The notes under the pieces: generated by a model | What the model was told of the DNA's origin: nothing | What the model saw: the letters and a program-made list of their open reading frames with translations, nothing else | Database searches by the model: none | Program-made: the position numbers and the translations under genes | Assembly (NCBI GenBank): GCA_001574975.1 | Contig: KQ965734.1 | Coordinates: 893,637 to 957,636, forward strand | From: Gonapodya prolifera JEL478 | Taxonomy: Eukaryota; Monoblepharomycota; Monoblepharidomycetes; Monoblepharidales; Gonapodyaceae | Reading direction: 5' to 3' | DNA length: 64,000 nucleotides | Part shown: positions 23,301-35,400 of the stretch, piece by piece | Layout: every line of letters starts with the position of its first letter | Numbering within the stretch: the stretch's first letter is position 1

Positions 23301-24481
23301 TCCTCTTTCCCAACCCTGCAATCCATCTTGCTCATCGTCTTTTTCCGCCCCCTTCCTCACAGTCGACACCAAGTCCCCCCTGTTGTTCTTCCTTCTGACT
23401 TCATAAAACAAGTTTCTCCGATCAAAACTCCCAACCCACACGTCTGGGTTCCTGAGCCCAAGCTCTTCAACAATCTCTTGGCGTACACGGGGAGTGGCAG
23501 TTGCAGTAAGTGCCATCATTGCGACCTCCGGGTGTGACGATGGAAGATTCGAGCGAAGATTGCCGAGGAGGCGATAGTGGGGGCGAAAGTCGTGACCCCA
23601 TTCGGAAACGCAGTGAGCTTCGTCGACAGCAATGAGGGAGAGCAGGTAGCGGCTAGAGGGAGTTTTAAGTCGAGAATTCGTAAAGGGGGAGACAACATAG
23701 CTGGTTCTGCACTAGAACGCACCGGTCTTTCTGGCCTTTGTTCGTGAGGAGGGACTGAGCAAAATTATAGAGCCAGCGTTCGAGAGTGCTAAGTAACACG
23801 AAAGAAAAAGCCTCAGCGGAGCGGCGGATAGAGCGCCATGAAAACTACTTACATGCGCTCTGGAGTCACGTAAACTATCGCATATTCCCCTTGCATTGCT
23901 CCGCGCTCTGCCTGTTTCCTATCCGAGTCCGATTGCTGCGACGAAATCATGCAAGCGGGCACTCCAAGTTGCGAAAGTTTGGCAACCTGATCCTCCATCA
24001 GAGATATTAGGGGAGAGATGACAAGTGTCACTGTGTGAGGGTGGATGAGGGATGGAAGCTGAAAGGATTTGTCGTTCAATTCGACAATTGGCGCTCGTGG
24101 GCAATGAGCACAGGGGAGATACCCACCTGGTAGCAAAGCGATTTCCCTGATCCTGTTGCTTGGACAGTAAATGTGTCTTTGCCTGGAAGGGATGCGATTC
24201 GATAGGCCGACCGCACAACGGCACAAGCGAGTGATTCGAGGTGATTTGGCAGTGAAACAGGGACATGAAGCAGTCACGAGCGCGATTCGTTTATGAGAAC
24301 TCAGTGGACGAGGAAAACGTGACACCAAGCGCTTTGTAGACTCACCAGAACAAGCGGCGACTATGATATCCAATTGCGATCCCCGGAAGGACTGATAGGA
24401 GAAAACGCGCCGCAAAGCAGCCAGTGCACGTTCTGCTAGTGCCGTCCCGGGCTGCGGCTCCGCAGTTGGAGAATCGGCCAT
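20374..24481 (-). CDS. RecQ-family ATP-dependent DNA helicase (WRN/plant RecQ-like)
   Basis: 3'-5' DNA helicase of genome maintenance. The start ATG is at 24481 and the stop at 20374. Order: RRVFSYQSFRGSQLDII (motif 0), Walker A QATGSGKSLCYQ (exon near 24127-24182), motif Ia VISPLISLMEDQV, DEAH box IAVDEAHCVSEWGHDFRPHY, motif III MALTATATP, helicase C with VVVATVAFGMGIDKADVR and QQTGRAGRDGE, then the RQC zinc ligands (GCRRKYLLEYFGE, CNGMCDSC) and winged helix, then an HRDC-type helical domain near 21.9 kb. A long C-terminal extension of about 450 residues follows, with repeated helix-turn-helix-like segments and a basic KKRKREP patch that could be a nuclear signal. One intron near 21.55 kb is about 38 bp. 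It is convergent with the MFS gene and divergent from the next gene. Confidence 0.92.
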
Positions 24482-24689
24482 GATGGTAATAGTAGAGGTT
24501 GAGAGTTAGTTTAAAATTGATCCGTGGCCACAGTTGCAGAAGCATCACAATGCAACAGCAGAGCGCAACGTTCCAAGCTACATCAGAAACAGAATTCAAA
24601 TGCGCTGCACTTGAACGCACTTCTCCCTTCAAATATCTGCCAAGTCGCATTCAGAGGTTGGTTTACAACAAGTTTGGCAACATTTTGAG

Positions 24690-27600
24690 ATGGATGCAAA
24701 CGCAACTTCGTCGATTCCATTTTCTACACGAGCTAGAGAAGCAGCTGAGGCGTGCGCTCTGGTTTCGTACCCCGTTGGAGGGGTAATAGCTCGCAAGGGT
24801 GGGTGGGTTGCCGATGTCTGGTGTGGCAACAAGCACCTCAATCGAATTTCAGGTGATACTACCAAGGATGTATACATTATATGTATGGGTCATGTTCATA
24901 GGGACTACCACGATGGGTGAGTCATACCTGATGTGAAAGCTCCGCTGGTGACTCCGATAAACAACATGGTCCCCACAGCAAGGCGGGCTCCCTCCTTGGC
25001 CCAGGAACATTCTTCGGAGATCGAGCGCCTCTGTTTAATGAAGCTCGCCGAGTCACGTTCACTGCCGTTCGTTCTCCGTCGTCCCGTATTGGACTCCCAG
25101 CATCGTACAATACCAAACCAGATGCGCCGCCCCAATTCCTTCTGGAAGCAACACCTCCTTCTCTCACTTCAGCGACGTCCGCATCACGGTCTCGTACTAC
25201 AAGTACCTCCCCGTCTCTTGTTGCTGTAGTCCTCCTCGTACTACCCGGCGAGGTTTTTATCGATTTGGTGATGACGCAGTTGCCCTTTGCAGTGAGTTTC
25301 TACTTTGTGCTTTGTTTTCTGTGTCATTAAATGAACTGCCATGCTTCACCAATCGACAGTCCGCCCTCGCACGAATGCTGCGCACCAGACAACAGCTCTT
25401 CGCCCCTCTCGACGCCTTCCAAACATATCTTTTCTCCTCCGTATCCTCGCTATCCTCTTTAGTCCATAGCCAGGCGGGCCAATCCGCACAAGGCTCATCG
25501 TCAGGCGGAGCGGAGTCTGCTGCATCTGCAGCAATTGACTTGCGGGCGCTTGTGGGTTACTACAAGGAGATGAGACCCGCAGTGCACGGTGGGATTGATG
25601 GACCTGAACTGGATACTGGTGCATGGGTGAGTGCGAACATTGATCGGGAGATAATGATGAGTCAGGAGCCGTCCAATTATTTCGCCGGTGGCCCAACCTC
25701 GACTGAGGGGGCTGAAACATGTGGCTCCGAGTGTACCGGAGCAGCGCGCCGTGGGAATGTTTAAAGTTCTTTTTCGTCGCCCGGAATCTAACACGACTTT
25801 ATCTTCAACTCTTCAAAGCTTTACGCCGTCCGGCGCCTTCCGAGTAACATCACCTCAGTCTCCACTATTGTTGCATCCACCAAAATGCTTGGCATCCTGT
25901 CCCAGGCGTACTCCACCGCAACGGTCGACAATCCCCTTCCATTTCCCGCACCAGACATGCCAGCGCCATCGACAAATTCTTCGACCGTTTCCAATGAAGA
26001 TCCGGCCCCAGGCGCTGGCCTTGCACCCCCCGGTATTGCTGCACCTGAGGACCGGCACGGACTACAGAGTGTCAAGACTTCGGCAAGGAGGAGGACCACC
26101 GTTGTGATCATGCACGGAAAGATTTTTGTGCTGTTGAGGTTAGTCACAATATTGCTCCGTAGAGATTCGGTCACTTAACTATGGGTTGTCCGCTGAATTC
26201 ATATCAGAGATTCCACCACCGATCTCCTCGACTTCACAACCTGTCTCTGTCTCCACACAGTCGAGCTCCACAAACTCCGCTCTGCCGTGCTTTTTGACGC
26301 CGACGCGCTGATATCACTCCGGGACGCGGTCACAGCCATACACGGTCCTCAGAGTAATCAGGTCCACGCCGGCCTCCCACAACCCCCAACAGCGTACCAG
26401 CCGAAAGTGGAGCCTCGAGATATCCAACTTGACGTTCTGGGAAGGTTTGAAAGACTTCGGAATGTTGATGTGGAGGGATTGATCCGTATGTGGTATGTTC
26501 AAGGGTCATTTTACATTTGTGCGACGAGTGATGTTGCTGATGTTCTCCATCCATGTCAGGCCAGAAGACGCGTTATGGAACGTTTGGAATATTGTATTCC
26601 ATCACGGAGACTACTCTCTATTCGTGGATAGGGCCCTGGACAGTTATGACTCGGATATTTCCGTGAGTGCCATTTGGAGGTCACAGACTCCTTTTTTTAT
26701 ATCAAAAACATTACTGTCAACATAACTAGGAAGCGTGGGTCGACAAAGTCGCCGCTCTCACTCAGGACCTGATGGGCGTGCGTTGACTGCTGGCATCACG
26801 ACGATTCTATGTGTTTACATGACCGTTGGCACAGGACTGGTCTGAAGATGACCTCGATGTTGACATTATCAGCTCTAACACTCATTCGGTGAGATTCTAT
26901 GCCCTCTGGTCGGACCGGAACAACCTCACTATTCCTTCGACATCAGGTCATCAACATTCTCTCACCTTTCCTACATTCTCGCCGCGATGAGATTCTAGAA
27001 TGGGGGAGAAAACATAAAAAGGATGTCGTGGATGCGAATCCAGTTGGGGTGAGTAGTCTCCACATGTCAACGAATTTATCTAAAGGTTTATTTTCATGCA
27101 AAACGTAGGATCAAGATTTGCTCTACATTCTGTCGCAATTCTATTTTCGAGATCCAGCTCTTGCAAAGGAGCGCACGGAGGTTGAAAGGACCCACGGCAT
27201 TAGGACTCTGGTCGAGGAGGAATTTACGGGCATCAGTCTCCAGCTTTTCGATCCCTCAAAGCTGGATCCGGGGCTTCATGACGAGTTTGTAGACATCCCA
27301 GCGTGTCAAAGGCAACCTCCTTCGGGCTCTAATGGGAGCCGAAAGCGACATCTCATTATCAACATTGACTTCGCCTTTGGTGAGCTGCACGCCACGTTCT
27401 CCTTGTCGCTGAGAGTGCCGCCAACGTCTCATTTCCAGGTCGGCAGGCGGAAGAGATTATACATTGCCTCATTCTTCTGTTTCGAACGAGCATTCGCTCC
27501 GTAAATGGTGAGCTTGTATGTCGGCTCAACCCACCATTGCGTGAGGACTTAATATTTCACCTTCCTCTCGACAGTTCTTGGAAAGGCTGGAGGACTTCTT

Positions 27601-28659
27601 GGGCAGCGTGGAGACATTTTGATACCTACTCATGTGCTCCTCCAAACACAAGATATACTCACACCCATAACCAACACCGGTCTTGATCCTGCCAAGATTG
27701 CCAAAATGTCAGGCCGAACAGTGCACATTGGTCCAGTTTTGACGATTGTGAGAGTGATAGCACAAATCTGCCGGTTCAGATCTGACTTGACGCTCTGCCG
27801 ATTCAGGAGGGCACCTTGCTGCAAAACCGAGCTCTACTACATTATTATCGCCGTTTCTACCACGCGGTGGGCCTCGAGATGGAAGGGTCCTACTTTGCCC
27901 GACGTATTGTCACAGCTATTCAAAGTATGTCCGTTCTTCGTAGCACCGCAGCGATTGCACTAAAGCCATTCTGTTTGATTATAAGTGGGTCTCTTGAACC
28001 CTGATGTGGATACCCGTTTCATCTACTACGTGAGTGACATCCCCCTGGATGTTGAGTCTACTCTGGCAAAATCGCTGGCGCCCTGGGAATCGATTCCATC
28101 CTTGTACACAACGGCACGTGTGGTGCTAGAGCAGATTTTTCTCAGGAGCGAGGAACGCGAACAGCACCTGAGCTCTGTCCACCGTGTACCACAAATCTCG
28201 ACAGACAGTGACAAGGGGACGCCTCCTTTGATCGCGCCGACGCCCTTGACGGCCGCAATGCGAACAGCTTCTGGCGCGGGTCTCTTCGCCAACGTTGATG
28301 TGTTTTCCAGCCTTGTGCGTCGCTCGCCGCTACTGAACGCCGTGGCGTCCTCCTCGTCCTCGGTGGCCGTGGACGGGAATGTCGTCGAGCACGCGCGTGC
28401 TCATAGCGGGCTCGTGGCCCGGGACGCGGCCCTATCGGAGGCGTCGCTGGTCCCGTCGCCGGCGGTGCAGAGGACTCGGAGGAAGACTGGTGGCCGAGAT
28501 GACGGCCAGTGGCGCAGGGCTGTGTGGGGGCTGCGCGCTGTCAATGCACTTTCGATTGAAGGTCACACGGGGGCGACGAAGGAACTGGGGTGCGGGATTG
28601 ACCCTCTTGCGGATGGACAGAAAACTGGCGGAACTAATGTCGCTTCTGACTCGAACTGA
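24690..28659 (+). CDS. Cyclic-nucleotide-binding-like plus nucleoside-phosphorylase-like protein
   Basis: Multi-exon gene (about 14 exons). Exons 1-2 (24690-24916 and 24979-25291) form a cNMP-binding-like fold: PVGGVIARKGGW, DVYIICMGHVHRDY, then SLLGPGTFFGDRAPLFNEAR, which resembles the phosphate-binding cassette pattern of that family. A central region of mostly helices follows (25.4-27.4 kb). From 27.3 kb the pattern is that of the purine nucleoside phosphorylase superfamily: RHLIINIDFAFGRQAEEII, VLGKAGGLLGQRGDILIPTH, a segment HIGPVLTIEGTLLQNRA, and GLEMEGSYFARRI, matching the GxEME(G) substrate-binding motif. The tail after 28.1 kb is Ser/Ala-rich. The exon between 25.63 and 25.83 kb is not resolved. 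Reading it as a ligand-gated nucleoside-processing or nucleoside-sensing protein is inference. Confidence 0.72.
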
Positions 28660-29010
28660 TTTACATATATATATATATAGTCTTACTCGTACTTGCTGCA
28701 ACAGGAAAAAGAGTCACATTGGTATATGCAAAGCAAAGGCTCGCCAGACCTCCCCCCGCGGTGAATTAATCAGACCACGGAGAGCTCGCCCTCGGTGCAA
28801 CAGATCGAAGTGTCACTATAAAAATACATCTTCCACGCCATTTAATGTGAGAAATGTGTGATTCCGGGACCCACCTGCGGAGTTGCGGATGACCCAACGT
28901 CCCCTGGCGTCCCGCGAAACAGAATGAGGCATCTTTTGGGGACAGGTGAATGATAAAAAGCAAGTGATGGTAGCCAAATAGTTCCGAGAATCAGGCAGAA
29001 TGGTGAACGA
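28660..29010. other. Intergenic, short TA repeat
   Basis: Region between convergent genes. It carries a (TA)n microsatellite of about 14 bases at 28663-28678 just after the stop codon. No exon or RNA gene was seen. Confidence 0.5.
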
Positions 29011-30109
29011 TTATAGCAGAGGACCAAACTCATGTGAAGCACCCACGTATTGTGCCACTTGCACCATGCGCATTCTGCTACGAACATGTTTCTTCTTAGC
29101 ATCGTCGCTTTCGTTCAGCTCGCCCTCGGAATCTCCGACGAACCGCCACACCATGCGCATCTCCTGCTCGGTGTCATGGAAGAAATCTGCAGATCGGTAG
29201 ACAAAGTCCGGGTCGAAATAAGCCGGCCACGACTGATCCATCCCGGGATCGAGGAAGCTCGCAATGCGGCGCGACGGTCGCTCACCGGCCGCGATAGCCT
29301 CGAGCTCTCGCTCGACATTCTGGGGCGAGGTGGATTGGAGGTTCAACGCGCGAGTGTTGAACCGGAAGTCCCACTCGAGGGCCGAGATTTCAAATTTGGA
29401 GATGAACTCGCGGCGCAGGTCGCGGAGGTGTGCCGCAAAGGAGAGTTTGTGCAGGCACGAGAAGGTGACGGTGTCGTCCACGGGCGCAATCCAAGACACG
29501 TTTGCGGAGCGCACGTGGCCCTCCCAGAATGTTCGATGGGCGCGGTTCAAAGAAGCCGACATGGCAGATGGCCGGTGGACGCCGAGGAGCTTCCAGCGCG
29601 TGCGCACGATATGTTCCAGCTGCGGGAGCGACACTTTGGCGAGTAAGTTCGGGTGCGATTCGACCGGCATCAGTGGATGTATCTCTGAGAGGCGGAACAG
29701 GAATGGGGGCCCTCGTAGAGGAAATGCTTTGTGGTAGCGCGGCCTCAGGAGGAAAAGTTCGCTGGGAAGCCAAGGAATAACATCGGAAAGTCGAACAATT
29801 ATAGTGAGAAGCCAAGAAGTCACATTTATGGTCAGATTGGACGGGGTTTAGAAGATTCCGGTCAAAGCAGATTTGTGGGGGAATGTCGGCCACTCACGCT
29901 CTCCTTCCGATTTCGCGCCATATGGCCTCAGTGCAGAAGATTTCCCTCCATTGTCTCGACACGCTGGATGCCAGAAGCGTGTTTGCGGCGAATTGCCCGA
30001 TCGACGGGTTCGCCGTGTCTCCCGTCGCAGCAATGATCCAGGATGCAATGTGCGAGGCGACTTCGGGTGGCAGCAGCGAGGGAAAGTCCAGCGCGTCGGA
30101 TGTGGCCAT
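29011..30109 (-). CDS. F-box domain protein
   Basis: Two exons: 29898-30109 and 29011-29761, joined by a canonical intron with a GTGAGT donor. The N-terminus carries an F-box-like helix bundle: FPSLLPPEVASHIASWII, then LLASSVSRQWREIF and CTEAIWREIGRRA. F-box proteins recruit substrates to SCF ubiquitin ligases. The remaining 250 residues start AELFLLRPRYHKAFPLRGPP and match no family I know; they contain several Trp and a charged C-terminus (SDDAKKKHVRSRMRMVQ). Substrate and partners cannot be inferred. Confidence 0.7.
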
Positions 30110-30308
30110 AATAGCCGTAAATACGGACTGCAGCGCGTGCCAGTCCCTGAGTGTGCATGGTGCTTATTATTATTTAGCCCGAAACGCCCTCATCATTTGA
30201 CAAATAACTTGGTAATCTTGCAAGACTTTTCGAAAGACAGTGGCGAGTGTAAAAGGCGGGGGGTACCAAATTTGCTCCCATGTACAATCACACACTGAAA
30301 TGAACGGG

Positions 30309-30326
30309 NNNNNNNNNNNNNNNNNN
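30309..30326. other. Assembly gap (18 N)
   Basis: A run of 18 undetermined bases between the F-box and alcohol dehydrogenase genes, not in a predicted exon. The 299 bp around it (30110-30408) hold no supported gene. Confidence 0.95.
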
Positions 30327-30408
30327 GGATGGTTCTCTCCCACTAGGACACAGATCGAAATGTTTTCAAAGAACTAAACACCGCTATCACCTAACCACCG
30401 TCACTATT

Positions 30409-32085
30409 TCACGGGAACGTGATCACCGACCGGAACCGCACTTGGTTCTTCATCATGCGGTCATAGGCCTTTTCGTAATCCTCTGCAACAGGGCGACGGC
30501 CGACGGCGGGTCGGTCAGCAAGCTTGCAATGCACCCACACGATCAGGAAGGGCGAGCTCACCAAGACTAAAGGTCTCCACCATGGCCTCTACACCACTGA
30601 GCTGGGCAAACTTTACGGTGTCCTCTGCAATTGCCGATTGTGGAGTGACAGACCGTGTTAGTTTCATTCGGAGGGGATTGAAGAAATGTTCACGCCACGA
30701 CGACGATTCACTCACCCCAATCAACCGCCGACCCCGACGGCCACCCCCTGATCTGTGCCGCATTTCCCAGCAAATGGACCGCATTGACCTGCAAGGGCTC
30801 GTTGATGGCGGCGAGGATGAGCATGGTGCCCATATGTCCCAGCGCGGTGACGAGGGAGGACGCGAGCTTAGCGTCCGGGGCGGTGATGATGATGACTTTG
30901 GCCCCGCCCATCTTCTTGATTTCCTCGACAGAGTCGTGCGCGGACGTGTCGATGAAGACGTGTGCGCCGAGACGGACTGCGAGGTCTTTCTTGGAAGAGG
31001 AGGAGGAGATCACGACGGTCTGTGGGTGGGAGTGGTTGAAGCGGATGTAATGGAAAGGTGAATTAGTAAAATGCAAGATAGATGTTTGGAAACACCCACC
31101 TTGAACCCAGACTTGTTGGCGAATTGGATCGCCAGATGACCAAGTCTGTGTACGAACAAAAATCATCGACAAGAGCGAAAGGACGCTGCCCATACTTGAA
31201 GTACTCACCCTCCGATTCCCGCAATGACGCAGACATCCCCAGGCATGGCCTCCTTGATGTTGCGGAGTCCGTTGTAGACCGTGATTCCCGCACACAGGAG
31301 CGGCGCAGCCTTGGCGGGATCGATGCCCTCGGGAAGCAGCGCGACGCCTTCTTCCGAGACCGTGACGTACTCGGCGTGGCCGCCGTCTGCGTACGATGTT
31401 CGGTGTTCGGTGAGTGAGAGAGGAGGAACAGTGAGAACAGTGTAGATTATGCATTCACGCACAAACATCGCGCTGTGTGGCAAGAGAGGAACGCACCAAT
31501 GTGGAGCCCTGCGATAGCAATCTTGGGGCACGACGCCGGGTATCCGCGTCTGCAGCGATCGCATTGCCCGCAGAATCCTGCGGTCCAGCCGACGCCGACG
31601 AGCGCGCCGAGTTGGAACTTGGAGTCGACGCCGGTACCGAGTGCGGCGATGTTCCCTACGACCTCGTGACTGACAAGGGGAAGACAGCAACGAACAGGGA
31701 ACATGTCGACCAATAGGGACGGAACAACTCGGATTGTCGCGGTACCAACCCTGGAATGCGCGGAAATCCGACACCGTAGGCGTTGTACCGCGTGAACATG
31801 TCGCTGTGGCATACGCCCGACTGCACATGACGTGGAAGAAAAGGAGGGGGTTGGGGGTGAGTACATGCCAAGGCAGAAGGAAGCGGAACACGCACTGCCT
31901 TGACTTTAATGAGAACCTGGCGATCGCCAGGCGGTTTTAGCTCGACCTGTTTGATCTCGGCGGGGGCACCTACGGCGGTATCGATGACGATGGTGAGAGG
32001 GATCAAGGGGGATAGGGCGGAGAGGAATCATCGCACCTTGCGCGGTGAACACGGCGGCCTTGAATGTTTTAGGCAGAGCAGACAT
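30409..32085 (-). CDS. Zinc-dependent alcohol dehydrogenase (medium-chain, ADH1-like)
   Basis: NAD(P)-dependent alcohol/aldehyde oxidoreductase. The start ATG is at 32085 (MSALPKTFKAAVFTAQG) and the stop at 30409. Catalytic zinc ligands: Cys in SGVCHSDMFTRY and His in HEVVGNIAALG. Structural zinc cysteines: CGQCDRCRRGYPASCP. Then GGHAEYVTVSEEGVALLPEG, AAPLLCAGITVYNGL and the coenzyme domain with GDVCVIAGIGGLGHLAIQFA, assembled over an intron, and VVISSSSSKKDLA. The last exon ends EDYEKAYDRMMKNQVRFRSV, typical for yeast-type ADH. At least seven short introns interrupt it. Whether it works in fermentation or in ethanol use is not visible. Confidence 0.93.
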
Positions 32086-32483
32086 TGGCGAGGTGAGTGT
32101 GTGTGACACAGCCAGACGTGAGGGGCGAATGGAGAAAAGAGAGCGAACGGAAGAGCGAATTTTTACGGAGGCTCTGTGGTCACGGTAGGGTGGTCTCCGC
32201 AGCACAAGGGTGTTTGAATTGAAGCCTGTCCACACCCGTCAATACGATTCTGTCCAAGAACGAAGACAAAAGAAAAGGATAAACTACTAGCTTATCAAAC
32301 TAGCTCTTTCTACGTGGTCAAATATGATTGGATGTCCGGCAGAATTTCAACACAGGGGAACTCTCCACTCCACTCACGTGTCCTCACTGACGGCTGCGTC
32401 ACGCTGACGGGCTGCATCACGTTGCCCCATGACTGAGTGACGCACCGCAAGACCACAACCACTCGCAAACCCAGAAAATCGGG
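32086..32483. promoter_or_regulatory. Divergent promoter region of ADH and lipase-GTPase genes
   Basis: About 400 bp between two divergently transcribed genes. A direct-repeat-like pair tgacggctgcgtcacgctgacgggctgcatcacg lies near 32389-32423; each half contains a TGACG core, the pattern bound by CREB/bZIP-type factors in other fungi. That binding is inference only. No exon was seen. Confidence 0.4.
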
Positions 32484-35400
32484 ATGCAGCACTCCAACGC
32501 GCAAGCAGGCGTTACAATCTGCCTCGGTGGCCAGCGCAAGCGATTCCCCCTCGACAACGAGCTACCGGCAGTCGAGGTCGCGGCTGCGTTCTCAGACAGG
32601 CTATACCTCGTGGAGCCCCCCGACATCTTGTTCTCCGAAGTCGTCGGCGACTCCCACCAAGTCCGCGCGAACAACGGCATATTTCTCGCCCGCAGCTTCC
32701 TCCCAAACCGCGAGTACCACTTCGATCCGCCCGAACTGAGAACGCCCACGGGCGCCAGTACCTTTGTGAGTCCCCGTCGGCGCGAATTCGGTCCAGGAGC
32801 TCGTTGGGTGACCACACAATCACGTGCTTATGGATTTGCTCAGGGCCCCCACATGACACGTCACAGACTTCAGCTCTCGCTTCTCATGTCCATGGCATGC
32901 TACGAGCGCGATCCTGTGGCATTTCTAACCGGTCGCGACTACGGTGTGCTTAATAGCTTCACTTGGATGGGCAGAGCCTATAACGGTGACAAGGTCCTAC
33001 AGCCCCCGTTGCAGACAACCTTCAAAACAAAACACTCAGTCGCTCAAAATCACTCTACTAGGTTCCCTACATCATCGCCTTTCCAGACCCCACGATCCAG
33101 AAGAGCCTCTCCGAGATATACATCGGGTTTCGCGGAAGCCAGGATTTGGACGACTGGAAGCAAAACCTCTACGTCGCGCCCAAAGAAAGCGCGCACTCTC
33201 AAACGACCGCCGCGACCAGCGCGAACGGATCAGACGCGGAGAAACAGGCGCAGGAAGTCGTGGGACTCGGTTCGTACAGACTGCCTCGCGCACTCACGAC
33301 TGGAGCGTCATTTCACCTTGTGCGAACCTGCACACTCCTTCCCAATCACGACTGGTCCGCCGTTTCACCCTGCATGAACCTTGTCTCCCCCCCCTCTCCA
33401 ATCACAACCATACCGTCGCCTCACCTTGCGTGCACCCCCCACCCCCCTGCCCTATTCTCCCACAAAGACGGCAGCCGATTCACCCTGCACGGCGGGTACC
33501 ACCACGCCGCGTCGCAGATCCCTCTCCACCTCATCCGCGACGCCGTGCAGAGGCGTAGGGAGCAGATGGGAAGGCAGTCGGTCGAAGGGTGGGACAAGCG
33601 GTGCGTGTCTCGCTTGCCCTCCATTCCTTCCTCCTCACCTAACCCACGAACTCTCACACTCCGCTAGTCCCATCACAGTGATTCTGTGTGGCCACTCGGC
33701 AGGTAAGTCCGCTCACACCGCGCTCCCCGTGACCGCCTTGCAAACCCCCTCCCCCCTCCCCCCTCCCCCCCGACACACTCAAGGCGGCGCCATCGCGCAC
33801 ACGTTCCACGCCAAATGGCTCCTGGCCGGCGGGGGAGAGGCCAACTCGGGCGGAGAGGGCGACGAGGTGTCCGTAGTGTCAATTGCGTATGGGTCGCCGT
33901 ACTTTGCGTGTAAGGCGCTCGGAGGTAATGTGTCCCTTGTTGGAGTCTTTTGAGAGAGTGATGGGTTGATGAATGCGATCCCGCAAGACCATTTCTACCG
34001 TAACATGCGCGGCACGTCGGATAGGTTCATGACTATTTGCTATAACGACGAGTGAGTCTCGCCCTCTCGTTTCGTTCACCACCGTTGTCTCACCCAGCAC
34101 CACATGCCTCTACCGTCCCCTTCCCCCGCGCAGCCCGGTCCCGCGCTCCCTCAACCTCCCCGAAAACGTCCAGCGCTACAAATCCGCCGTCACTTCGACC
34201 CTCGCCCGCTTCTCCGGCCTGTTCCTGGGCCAATCCACCTCCATCATGGTCGCATGGGCATCCGAGTTCATCCCCCAACTGTTGCGCGCCACGAGCCGCA
34301 ACTGGAACGAATGGGTCAAGAGCATGAAAGAAACGTGAGCGCCCCCTCCGTGCTTGCCTGGGCCCCGGCCCTCGATGAGATCCGCGCCCGGGGCCACACC
34401 CCACACCCGCCCCCGCATGTCACGCAGGTACCACCCCCTGGGCCGGTACATCTTCGTCCGCGCCCCGCGCGACCCGTCGGGGGAGCACGTCATCACGTTC
34501 GAGACGCGCCCGGAGGAGATCCGCAACATGCTGGGTCCTGCCGAGGTGGAGTCGGCCGAGGATCACGACGTGGTGAACGTGTTCCGCATGCTGGATCGCA
34601 AAGGGCTCATTCGGGTGGAACTTAACCCGGAGCTGGCCAGGATCGCCATGGATGCCCGTGGGAGTGCAAGTACCCTAGCCGCGGACATGGCGCCGAGTTA
34701 TGTTCGGACGGATCTGCTGAGCCCTTCGATCGATCGGGTGTGGATCAGTGAAGTCAAAGCGCCTCGCAAGCTCAAGCCACTCAGCACGGAAACACCTGTG
34801 GTGGCTCCGTCGGCCGGAGAGGAACCACCAGGGCATGGAAGCGGGGAGGATGGTGGGGCAGGTGATCCGGCGGAAGACTCGGACGGGGAGGACGCGGTGC
34901 CGGCTCACAAGGTGCTGGAGGTGGAGATTCGCGGCCGGAGTTTGGATTACCTCACGGGTGGCGTCAGTGTCAAGACCAAGTCAGGTCTGACCACCGAAGA
35001 GCAAACGATTCCTAGGCCCGGAGTGCCTTTTGCGACAGCACAGGCGATCACGGATACGGCTATAGTGCTTCTGGATAAAGCGAAGACAAGGATCTTTGGA
35101 GGACTGGTTGTAAAGGTTATTTTGGAGAAGCTGACAGACGATCCCATCGTCTTGGAAGTCGACGAACAGAGAAGCACACTTGAGAGTCTTGTTTGTCGAG
35201 GTGCGCTTTCGTATTCACATGGAGTACTCCGCGGAATGCCAAATGTTTCGGTGTTTTCGTCCATTTTTTTTTTCCAGGTCGATTGACCTCCCCCGTGACC
35301 GGCGATCGCATGATGGGACTCGTCACGCTGACGACTCACTTTGGTGAGACTTCCTTCCCTCTTTCGGACGCCATGTGGATCGACGGCGCCAAATACGATA

